From NCBI RefSeq assembly GCF_027579695.1, contig NC_083596.1:15240537-15304536 (forward strand): a stretch of 64,000 nucleotides of DNA, in the 5' to 3' direction. The notes below the pieces were generated by a model. The model did not search any database and had not been told where the DNA came from. It worked only from the letters and a program-made list of their open reading frames with translations. Shown here piece by piece: positions 12,301-23,800 of the stretch. Origin of the DNA: Neoarius graeffei (taxonomy: Eukaryota > Chordata > Actinopteri > Siluriformes > Ariidae). The position numbers and the translations under genes are program-made. Position 1 is the first letter of the stretch; each line of letters opens with the position of its first letter.

Positions 12301-15300
12301 ACGTGACATAAACGAGGTGCCTTGGTCAGTCAGAATCTCTTTCGGGATTCCAACTCGGGAGATAACGCGGAAGAGTGCTTATGCAATACTGCGTGTTGAG
12401 ATATTGCGAAGAAGCACTGCTTCTGGGTATCCCGTTGCATAGTCCACTAGAACTAATATAAAGCGGTACCCTTGTGCTGACCGATCTATGGTCCAACGAG
12501 ATCCATCCCAATTCTTTCGAACGGGGTCTCGATTAACGGCAGAGGGTGCAAAGGCGCTTTTGGAATGGCCGCTGGATTTACTAACTGGCACTCGCGGCAC
12601 GCCGTACACCACCTACGGACATCGCCGCGAATCCCTGGCCAATAGAACCGGGCCATTATTTGGACTAGTGTTTTATCCTGCCCTAAATGTCCAGCCATGG
12701 GATTAAAGTGAGCCGCCTGGAATACCAATTCCCGGCAGCTCTTCGGAATCAAAAGCTGCGTGACTCGCTCTTTAGTTTGAGTGTCCTGCGTCACTTGGTA
12801 TAATCTATCCTTCATAATTGCGAAGTAGGGGAAGGACGGGGTGGCGTTTGGCTGGAGCGTTTGACCATCGATTACTCTCACTTGGTCAAACGCATGCCGC
12901 AGAGTCTCGTCTCGTGACTTCTCTAATGGAAAATCCGCGAGGGATTCCCCAATAGAGAGAGGAGCCGGCGGCTCCTCACTCTGACGCGGAGATGATGTAG
13001 ACGGCTCTGTGACAGCTGCTCCCGCCAAAGCGACCCTGGGACCTCCTCCTGTTAAACTATGGCAGGACCCACTCTTCACTAGATGACTCATTAACTCCCC
13101 AAATCCTGGCCAATCAGTCCCCAAAATTATCGAGTGGGTAAGGCGAGGATTAACCGCTGCCTTCACTATAAATTTTTCCCCTCGAAAAAGAATGTGGACC
13201 CACACTAGAGGGTAGTTGTGAACATACCCGTGCACACACAACACCTTCACCAATTGTGCTCCCCCCAATGCCTCATCTTGCACCAGGCTTTGGTGGATTG
13301 AGGTCTGATTACAACCAGAATCCACCAACCCCTGATATGTATCCCCTTGGATACTCACCAGTATGCGATACACTCCGGCCCGATCGAGGGTGGCTCCTGG
13401 CGTGTTGGGGATCTGAACCACTGCGCCCACCTCCATTCCCGAGCACTGCTGTTGGAGGTGGCCCGGCTCCCCACAGCGCCAGCAAACCGGCCCGGGCTTC
13501 CTCTCTGCACTAGTGCTCTGGGGCTCACTCACCTGGGGGGGGGAGACAGACACAGAAGGGAGAAACGGGAGAGCACCGCGGGTGCGGCGGGCCGGCTGAA
13601 GTGGCACTGGCCCCCGCCTCCGCGGTGGGGGAATGGGGCGAGGAGGAGACACAGGAGGAGAGGGGGAGAGAGAGAGAGGAGAGAAGAGGTTGTCTGCTGT
13701 CCTGCCGTCGGGACAGCCGCCAAATGGTCCTCCGCCAGCTCGATTGCCTGATCCAGCGATGCCGGGCGGTGGCACTGGACCCACTCTGCGGTTCCTGCTG
13801 GTAAACGCGTGATGAACTGCTGCAGTACCACCTGGTTGATGAGTCCCTCGGCGTTGCGGTTGTCGGCCCTCAACCACTGCCAGCAGGCGTCCCGGAGTTG
13901 CTGGCCAAACTCGAACGGTCAGCCGACTTCCTCCAAGCGCAAAGCGCGGAAGCGCTGACGTTGTTGCTCGGGGGTGTGCCCCAAACGCTGGAGGACAGCC
14001 CGGCGAAGGTCCGCGTAGGTCGGCGGGGAGCTGTAGCGCAGCCAGCTGCACCTCCCCCGTTAGCAGGGGGAGGAGGCGCGCCGCGCGCTGTTCCACCGGC
14101 CACCCAGAGGTCTCGGCTACCTGCTCAAAGAGCGTGAGGAAGGCCTCGGGGTCGTCCTGTGGGCCCATCTTCATTAGGGTGAGGGGGGAAGGGCACGCGG
14201 CGGTGGAGTTGGTGGACCCCGCCGACGCGAGGAGGTGCCGGAACGCCCGACGATCTTCCTGTTGCGCCAGCACCAGGGCCTCGAACCGTTGTTCTTGCTC
14301 CTTTCGGAGGGCGAGCAGCGCCTGGTGCTGGCTCTGTTGGGCCGTGGTGAGGGCGTGGATCAGGTCTGCGAAGGGGGAGGACTCCATGGGGCTGTTCTCT
14401 TCTGTGCTCATTCCCGGGTTTCAGCACCATTGTGACAGTTCGTATGGGTGGGTGGAGCACAGAAGGACGGCAGGCCAGCACTGAGTTCACAAAACTCTTT
14501 TTTATTGTCACACTTTTCAGCGTTACACTCTCCCAGACACTCAGACACACGCGCACACACATCAGTCGTCTGGTTGGGGAGAGAGCTCCCTCTGCTCTCG
14601 CTCTCTCTCCTTAAATAGGGCGCGGTCACTGGGGAAGACACACAAACACATTAATTAACCTCAGGTGCAGTGATTCTGCTACTTACCTTCCCTGACTCCG
14701 CCCTCCAGTCACAGACCGACGCTTGACCACGCCCCCACTGCCACAGAAATATTCTAATATTTCATGTTTTTTTTTTTTTTTTAAATCTTTTGCACTTGCG
14801 GCCATAATCATCAAAATTAAAATAGAAACATGAATGAAACAGTTTATGTGTAAAGAGTTTAGAATATATTAAATTTTCACTTTCTTAAATAATTGATGGA
14901 AAATATTGAACTTTCATGATACTCTAATTGTCTGAAATGCACTAGTATGTTCAACCATCCTTCTTGCTAATCTACTACCTCTGTTGGAATGTTGTTGTAT
15001 GGATTTCTTCCCATTAAGTCACAGCAACATTAGCAAGGCACTGACATAAGCTGGACTGGTTACATGTTCAAGTCATGCCAAATGGGTTTGGTGAGGTTGA
15101 AATCAAGGCTCTAGGAATTCCTTTCAAGTTATTCCACTCCATATGAGCAGGTGTTTGTGATGACTGAGTTTAACTTGTTGGAAGAAGAAAATGTGACCTC
15201 TGACATCCCCAGGTGGGTAGCTGTTGTGTGATACTTACATATGCTATTGTTTTTGTGTGATTGGTGCAGGACAGACAGCTCTTCATATAGCCATTGAGAG

Positions 15301-17777
15301 AAGAAAGAAACGCTCTGTTGAGCTGCTCATTCAGAAAGGGGCTAATGTCGAGGCAAAGGCTTCTGGGAAATTCTTCCAGCCACTTAGCGACACATGTTTC
15401 TACTTTGGTAAGTATTAGATGGACATGATGGTATTTCTTTCTTTTTTGAGGTTCAAAAAATCCATTCTATTACAGGAATGTTAAGTAAATGAGCATAATT
15501 TATATATAAAACCATGTTTTCTTTGTTTTTTTTTCTAAACCTTTTTTTCCCACAGGGGAGCTTCCACTTTCTCTGGCAGCGTGTACTAATCAGAAAGACA
15601 TAGTGGACCTACTGATGGATAAAGCAGATGTGAGGCGTACGGACACTCTGGGCAACACAGTTCTCCATGCTCTTGTGATGGTGGCTGATAACAGCCCCGA
15701 AAATACAGATTTTGTCAATTTCATGTACGACTACATTCTTACCAAAGATGCTGCTCAGAATCCCAACAAGAACAAGCTGGAGGACATTGAGAACAATCAG
15801 GGACTTACTTCCATCAAGCTGGCTGCAAAGCTAGGAAAGATTGGGGTAAGAGTGTATCAGTATCTATAAATACTAAATAATGAGTGACCCTATCAGCTTA
15901 AATATAGTGGGTTTGGTCAGTCATCTAAATTCACATACATTTATATTTATAACATTTAGCACACAGCCTTGTCCAGAGTGTCTGACAGAAGTGAAACTAG
16001 AGGTTTGTAGCTGGTTAATACAGACAGGATATAGGGATCATGGGATTGGATGGGGAGGACTGAGCAGTCAGACTCTGCCCCAACAGATCTTTCAAATACA
16101 TTTTACATGTTTGGACTGAATACAACAGAAATGAATATAGAGCTTTTTCAGTTCATCAGAAATTTTCAAAGCTTCCCCAATGTCTGTATTTTGGTTCCAC
16201 CAAAAAGGTGATCAAGGCCTGCCTCTACATTTTTAGCTGTGCTGTTGAGAACACTGAGATGAGAGAACATTGGTAGGTTGAGGACTAGGTTGAAGAACAC
16301 TGATTTTTTTTTTTTTGTGAAGTCGTGCACAGTCACATTCTCATCTCATCTCATCTCATTATCTCTAGCCGCATTATCCTTCTACAGGGTCGCAGGCAAG
16401 CTGGAGCCTATCCCAGCTGACTATGGGCGAAAGGCGGGGTACACCCTGGACAAGTCGCCAGGTCATCACAGGGCTGACACATAGACACAGACAACCATTC
16501 GCACTCACATCTACGGTCAATTTAGAGTCACCAGTAAACCTAACCTGCATGTCTTTGGACTGTGGGGGAAACCGGAGCACCCGGAGGAAACCCACGCGGA
16601 CACAGGGAGAACATGCAAACTCCACACAGAAAGGCCCTCGCCGGCCCCGGGGCTCGAACCCAGGACCTTCTTGCTGTGAGGCGACAGCGCTAACCACTAC
16701 ACCACCATGCCGCCACAGTCACATTCTATATTTATATATTGGTGTTTCCTAATTTCAACAGGCTTATTAATTTCATTTAGTCTTGTGATTTTTTTTCCCT
16801 TACAAATGTCATTAAAATCATTGTTTCCCATTCTGTTGTCTGAAATAAATATTAAGTCAGGCTCTTGGTCTGTATCAGTATGAGTTTATGCTTTGTGCTG
16901 CTGCAATGTGATTGGCTGATTGGATAATTGCATGTATAAGCAGACAGTGAATGTATGTACATTGAAATTAAAAAATTCACAGTCATTGGCATGGGTCTGA
17001 AAAAAAAATGTATGAAATGAAAATGTTCTTTGTTCCTCCAGTTGCTTCAACACATTCTGAACCGCAACTTCCAGAAAAAAGAGTGCAGGCATCTGTCCAG
17101 AATGTTCACAGAGTGGGCATATGGCCCAGTGTGCAGTTCACTGTACGACCTGGACTCTATAGACACCTACGAGCCAAAGTCTGTCCTAGAGATAGTTGTT
17201 TATGGCCCAGAGATACCTGTAAGAGAAATATACTCTGCAGAAATTTGACTAATAAGGCACTATATATATAAATTCTGTGTGTCTATCACTTTTATAATGT
17301 AGAATATGCTCTGACATTTTTGTTATTTATGCATTCCTCCAGATTGGCAGACAATTGGCTTATAAATGATATAGCCTTTATATGCAAGCCAATTAAAGTT
17401 AGATTACAAGTTAAATGTATGTGCATGTTGATGTTGTGGTCTTTTGTTCCAGAATCGTCTTGAAATGCTCCAGATTGAGCCACTTAATAAACTGCTGGAA
17501 GATAAATGGAACAGATTTGCCAAATGGATATTCCTCGTCAAGTTTATTGTTTATTTCATATATGTCATCATCTTCACAGTTGTTTCTTATCACCGTGAAG
17601 AAGGAAACGTGAGTTCAAGCTACAGCTAGTTGTAGTAGATTTGGATGCTTGTTACAATACACTTCCCAATTTGTGGGTGGTAAAAGATGTGGGTGTTCCC
17701 AATTATATGGTGCTTAATTTTATTCAGGGAAAATAGCTAACCGAATTAAACAAAGCATATACATATATGCTTTGTTT

Positions 17778-17840
<63 letters not shown>

Positions 17841-20800
17841 TGTGTGTACCGTATGCAGAGGTGGACCAAGTACCCAACTTAATTACTTAAGTCAAAGTAC
17901 AGATCCCATTGGTCAAATGTTACTCCGATACAAGTGAAAGTTGTACAGTGAAATTTTTACTGAAGTTAAAGTACTGAAGTACTTGCTTTAAAAAATATTT
18001 AAGTATTAAAAGTAGAACCCCGATTCCAAAAAAGTTGGGACAAAGTACAAATTATAAATAAAAATGGAATGCAATGATGTGGAAGTTTCAAAATTCCATA
18101 TTTTATTCAGAATAGAACATAGATGACATATCAAATGTTTAAACTGAGAAAATGTATCATTTAAAGAGAAAAATTAGGTGATTTTAAATTTCATGACAAC
18201 ACATCTCAAAAAAGTTGGGACAAGGCCATGTTTACCACTGTGAGACATCCCCTTTTCTCTTTACAACAGTCTGTAAACGTCTGGGGACTGAGGAGACAAG
18301 TTGCTCAAGTTTAGGGATAGGAATGTTAACCCATTCTTGTCTAATGTAGGATTCTAGTTGCTCAACTGTCTTAGGTCTTTTTTGTCGTATCTTCCGCCAA
18401 ATGTTTTCTATGGGTGAAAGATCTGGACTGCAGGCTGGCCAGTTCAGTACCCGGACCCTTCTTCTACGCAGCCATGATGCTGTAATTGATGCAGTATGTG
18501 GTTTGGCATTGTCATGTTGGAAAATGCAAGGTCTTCCCTGAAAGAGATGTCGTCTGGATGGGAGCATATGTTGCTCTAGAACCTGGATATACCTTTCAGC
18601 ATTGATGGTGTCTTTCCAGATGTGTAAGCTGCCCATGCCACACGCATTAATGCAACCCCATACCATCAGAGATGCAGGCTTCTGAACTGAGCGCTGATAA
18701 CAACTTGGGTCGTCCTTCTCCTCTTTAGTTTGAATGACACGGCGTCCCTGATTTCCATAAAGAACTTCAAATTTTGATTCGTCTGATGACAGAACAGTTT
18801 TCCACTTTGCTACAGTCCATTTTAAATGAGCCTTGGCCCAGAGAAGACGTCTGCTCTTCTGGATCATGTTTAGATACGGCTTCTTCTTTGAACTATAGAG
18901 TTTTAGCTGGCAACGGCGGATGGCACGTTGAATTGTGTTCACAGATAATGTTCTCTGGAAATATTCCTGAGCCCATTTTGTGATTTCCAATACAGAAGCA
19001 TGCCTGTATGTGATGCAGTGCCGTCTAAGGGCCCGAAGATCACGGGCACCCAGTATGGTTTTCCGGCCTTGACCCTTACGCACAGAGATTCTTCCAGATT
19101 CTCTGAATCTTTTGATGATATTATGCACTGTAGATGATGATATGTTCAAACTCTTTGCAATTTTACACTGTCGAACTCCTTTCTGATATTGCTCCACTAT
19201 TTGTCGGTGCAGAATTAGGGGGATTGGTGATCCTCTTCCCATCTTTACTTCTGAGAGCCGCTGCCACTCCAAGATGCTCTTTTTATACCCAGTCATGTTA
19301 ATGACCTATTGTCAGTTGACCTAATGAGTTGCAATTTGGTCCTCCAGCTGTTCCTTTTTTGTACCTTTAACTTTTCCAGCCTCTTATTGCCCCTGTCCCA
19401 ACTTTTTTGAGATGTGTTGCTGTCATGAAATTTCAAATGAGCCAATATTTGGCATGAAATTTCAAAATGTCTCACTTTCGACATTTGATATGTTGTCTAT
19501 GTTCTATTGTGAATACAATATCAGTTTTTGAGATTTGTAAATTATTGCATTCCGTTTTTATTTACAATTTGTACTTTGTCCCAACTTTTTTGGAATCGGG
19601 GTTGTACATTTTCTGTTAACACATTGTTGTATTATTGCCACAACGCTTACAAAACCTAATGCTTCTGAAGCAACCGACTGGATTTACTGACTAACTTATA
19701 GAACCTATAGAATAAACACCTGGTAGATTGTTACAAAATGAAACACAACTGACCTGAAAAATAACCACTGTCATTTTCATTTTTTTTTTTATTGTAACAC
19801 TCCTCCCCACCTCCACAAAGCAGGATGATAGTGTTCTGACCCGGCTCTGGCAGTGTGTGCACCACGGGCGATTGCGCTAAGACAACGAGGGATGCTCAGC
19901 CTCCTCTAAAAATGACAAACATCGTGTAGGATGAATTGCGCTAGGCTTATGTTATAGCCGACCTTATAACATTGCTATTTCAGATCCAGAATCATAGAAA
20001 TATATGTGCTCAACCCACTACAGTGCGAAATCATTCCCTTATAACTTTCCCCAGTTCGCCTAATGTGTGCATGAGTTTTTCCCCCTCGTGGCAGCGCAAT
20101 GCAGCCCAGCCTCAGTGGATTGGGAGCTATGTGCTTGTCAATCTCAAAATGCAAGACGATTATCGGACAAATACTGCGAAAATGCCCACCCACGGAGTCT
20201 CATGGACTCCCAGCCTCAGTGGACTTCAACGGCATTTGGGAGCTATGCGCTTTTCAATCTCAAAATGCAAGACGGTTATTGGACAAATACTGCGAAAATG
20301 CCCACCCACGGAGTCTCACGGACTCCCAGCCTCAGTGGACTTCAACGGCATTTGGGAGCGATGCGCTTTTCAATCTCAAAATGCAAGACGGTTATTGGAC
20401 AAATACTGCGAAAATGCCCGCCCACCGGACTCCCAGCCTCACATGGGAGGGACATGGCAGTTTCCGCGAGGAGACTGGTGATTGGTGAAAGCGGCCGGAT
20501 ATTTTCTTTGATTGACAGCTCGTTTCAACTATAGACAGGCAGCACATTGTTGCCAGATTGGGCGGTTTTAAGTGCATTTTGGCGGGTTTTGAACATATTT
20601 TGGGCTGGATAACGTCAGCAGTACCTGGCAACATCAGTTCAGTCCCATGCGGATTCACAAGTGCTGTGGTGTATTGTAAGAGATCGGCTTACATTTCAAT
20701 TTCATTCATTACATACGGTTTCTACCAGCTTTTTTAGTTTGTATATATTTTCATTGTAAATAAAGTGTAAATATAGTGTTGTCAAGTTTGCTATCTTAGT

Positions 20801-23800
20801 TCCAGAAATTTCGTTTATTTGAGTGACTGAACTTGAACTTGAGGGGGCTAGTCAGCTAGCAAGAAAGCTGCGCGCGGATGCCAAGCATTGCTGATTTAAT
20901 TTTGGCGAAGCCATTTGCCAGTCTTCCTTTCGAGGAAAAAATTAAAATTAAAGAGGAGGGTAGACCAATGCCTCAAATTGACTTGGTGAAAAAGGTAGGG
21001 AATAATACTCGTTCCTTTCAGCTCTCCTGGTACGAGAAAGTGAATTGGCTAACAGCAAGTGACCCACATCAACAACAGTAAATAGGCTACTTTAGTAATA
21101 TGTCATGGATGGACCAAAAATATAGAATCTATTTAAAATGTTTATGCTGAGTATATTATATTGGAATATATGTTTTTCTGGATATGAATTAAACACAGCT
21201 ACAATTTGGAAAGTAGTGGTTAGTGCTGTCGCCTCACAGCAAGAAGGTCCTGGGTTCGAGCCCCAGGGCCGGCGAGGGCCTTTCTGTGTGGAGTTTGCAT
21301 GTTCTCCCCGTGTCCGCGTGGGTTTCCTCCGGGTGCTCCGGTTTCCCCCACAGTCCAAAGACATGCAGGTTAGGTTAACTGGTGACTCTAAATTGACCGT
21401 AGGTGTGAATGTGAGTGTGAATGGTTGTCTGTGTCTATGTGTCAGCCCTGTGATGACCTGGCGACTTGTCCAGGGTGTACCCTGCCTTTCGCCCGTAGTC
21501 AGCTGGGATAGGCTCCAGCTTGCCTGCAACCCTGTAGAAGGATAAAGCGGCTAGAGATAATGAGATGAGATGAGACAATTTGGAAAACATTTTTAAACAA
21601 AAACACAGCCGAGGGGCGGCACGGTGGTGTAGTGGTTAGCGCTGTCGCCTCACAGCAAGAAGGTCCGGGTTCGAGCCCCGGGGGCGGCGAGGGCCTTTCT
21701 GCGCGGAGTTTGCATGTTCTCCCCGTGTCCGCGTGGGTTTCCTCCGGGTGCTCCGGTTTCCCCCACAGTCCAAAGACATGCAGGTTAGGTTAACTGGTGA
21801 CTCTAAATTGACTGTAGGTGTGAATGTGAGTGTGAATGGTTGTCTGTGTCTATGTGTCAGCCCTGTGATGACCTGGCGACTTGTCCAGGGTGTACCCCGC
21901 CTTTCGCCCGTAGTCAGCTGGGATAGGGTCCAGCTTGCCTGCGACCCTGTAGAAGGATAAAGCGGCTAGAGATAATGAGATGAGATGAGAACACAGCCGT
22001 GGTCAATTTTTAAACAACATGCCACAATTTTAAAATATAAAATGTTAAAATATAACCCCCCCCAACACCACCATCATGTATATTGGACAGTAGGCTAATG
22101 GGCCAAAAGAACCTGTTATTTCACAGTTTGTGACCCTGCCAACAATCAGCCAGATCAGAGGCAAGAGTATGGGCAAAACTGATGTGTTTTTTCTTTTAAA
22201 ATCTGGAAATATCGTAACCGACCAGCCTCCCCTGTTTGAAAGACTACCAGCCGCCACTGGTGTGCACACATGTATGTGTATGTTAATCAGGAAGACAGTG
22301 GAATAGCTGTAAATGCAGCTTGCTCAGAAAATAAAAATGACAATCCAACCTGATTAAAACCCAGGTCCACACCTTTAGCTTAAAGTGCATATCACGGGTA
22401 AATTCAGGAGCAAGATCAATGTAATTCTCCTATTTTATATTAAACTTTGGTCAAATATCTGTCACATTTTACATTTTGTGCAATTTTTTACCTTGCGCAA
22501 TACCAGAAAAATTCAGTTGAAATCAAGCCATTTGAGGCGAATTGGTCCGCCTCTGAAAAAACTTGGCATTTGGATTTCCCAGCAAACATTGATTTTTCGT
22601 GACGTCACGTGCGGGACGCCTCCTTCTGAATCCTACATCAGTGCTGGTTTGTTTATGAGAAAACGACCTGGTGGTTTTCTGCAAATTTCTTCAACGTTAC
22701 CACGTAATTATTAAAATGGTTAACAGGTGTATCGTAGGAGGGTGTAGCAACACCAATCTTGATAGGATTAGTACTCATCGTTTCCCAAAAGACCGGACAA
22801 TGAGAGAGAAATGGGAGCGCTTGGTCTACACAGGCTGTGCACTGAAACCGTGCAAAGCTCTCGCAGCCTGCTGGCGCTTCCGCAGGTGACGTCACGAATC
22901 TGGCTCCAGACTCCCTTGGGATTTTTTCAGATGCATTTTGTTATTTAATTTTTTTCTGCTGTAGACAGATGGCCTTGTGCAAAATTACCCCTCTGGATGA
23001 GTGTGTAAAGGGACATACTTTCATATAAAAAAAACCCCGAAATTGGTCCAGGATATGCACTTTAATAATTGCCCAACAGCAACACTGCTTTAAGCAAGAC
23101 AAAAAAAAATGCAAGGTCATCATCTGACATCTCATCTCATCTCATCTCATCTCATCTCATCTCATTATCTCTAGCCGCTTTATCCTGTTCTACAGGGTCG
23201 CAGGCAAGCTGGAGCCTATTCCAGCTGACTACGGGCAAAAGGCGGGGTACACCCTGGACAAGTCGCCAGGTCATCACAGGGCTGACACATAGACACAGAC
23301 AACCATTCACACAAACATTCACACCTACGGTCAATTTAGAGTCACCAGTTAACCTAACCTGCATGTCTTTGGACTGTGGGGGAAACCGGAGCACCCGGAG
23401 GAAACCCACGCGGACACGGGGAGAACATGCAAACTCCACACAGAAAGGCCCTCGCTGGCCACGGGGCTCAAACCCGGACCTTCTTGCTGTGAGACAACAG
23501 CACTAACCACTACACCACCGTGCCGCCCCTCATCTGACATCAAAACAAAAAATTACAACAATTTGTTGTGACTGACTAATACAATGTCCATCTCACATCT
23601 CACAGGCCTTGTGTGTGTGCGTGCACACATGTGTATGTATTCATGCACATATGAATCTGCCTGTGGAATCATGGTGGCTTAACGTTAAGCTAGCTAGTCA
23701 GTGAAACTCCACCTGACATGCTAGCAAAATCTTTTCAAACTCAAAATCATATTGGGTGGCTAACGCCATGGGCACCGCCGGGGGGAAAGGTTAGAACAAT

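Larger units (their letters stand above)
9833..14745 (-). mobile_element. Gmr1-type Ty3/gypsy LTR retrotransposon (degenerate, PR-IN-RT-RH order)
   Basis: Two 315-bp LTRs (TGTGACAG...CTGCCACA) flank a minus-strand interior. The target duplication is GAAAT at 9828-9832 and 14746-14750. Order along the minus strand is capsid with a SCAN-like domain, zinc knuckle, protease, integrase, reverse transcriptase, RNase H. Integrase before reverse transcriptase is the copia order, yet the reverse transcriptase is gypsy-like; this combination defines the Gmr1 group of deuterostome elements. The LTRs differ at about five positions by eye, and frameshifts and stops make the coding region dead. Confidence 0.9.
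8600..14945 (-). mobile_element. Tc1-like DNA transposon (family G), split by an LTR element
   Basis: The left end CTAGTGCATTT and right end AAATGCACTAG are inverted copies, each flanked by TA (8598-8599 and 14946-14947). Similarity of the two ends runs for some 150-200 bp (shared ttttaattttgatgattatgg). The transposase is on the minus strand. The Gmr1-type retrotransposon at 9833-14745 is inserted about 70 bp upstream of its start codon, with GAAAT duplicated at the junctions. Confidence 0.88.
19863..22259 (+). mobile_element. hAT element with ZMYM1/TTF-type first exon
   Basis: Both ends are flanked by the 8-bp duplication GTGTGCAC (19855-19862 and 22260-22267). The right end complement reads CAGTGGCGGCTGG, typical of this hAT group; the left is CACGGGCGATTGCG. 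It holds a first exon at 20878-21077, 116-bp tandem repeats and two SINEs. Most of the transposase is missing, so it is non-autonomous. Confidence 0.85.

Noticed and set aside
16374..16752. Open frames in the SINE copies (both strands, recurring at 1113, 21138, 23069, 27520, 35049, 62447)
   Set aside because: They recur only because the SINE recurs, and they shift and stop freely among copies.
21235..21265. tRNA genes suggested by GGTTCGAGCCC boxes at many places
   Set aside because: The boxes belong to tRNA-derived SINE heads with 360-bp bodies and target duplications. No cloverleaf can be completed.
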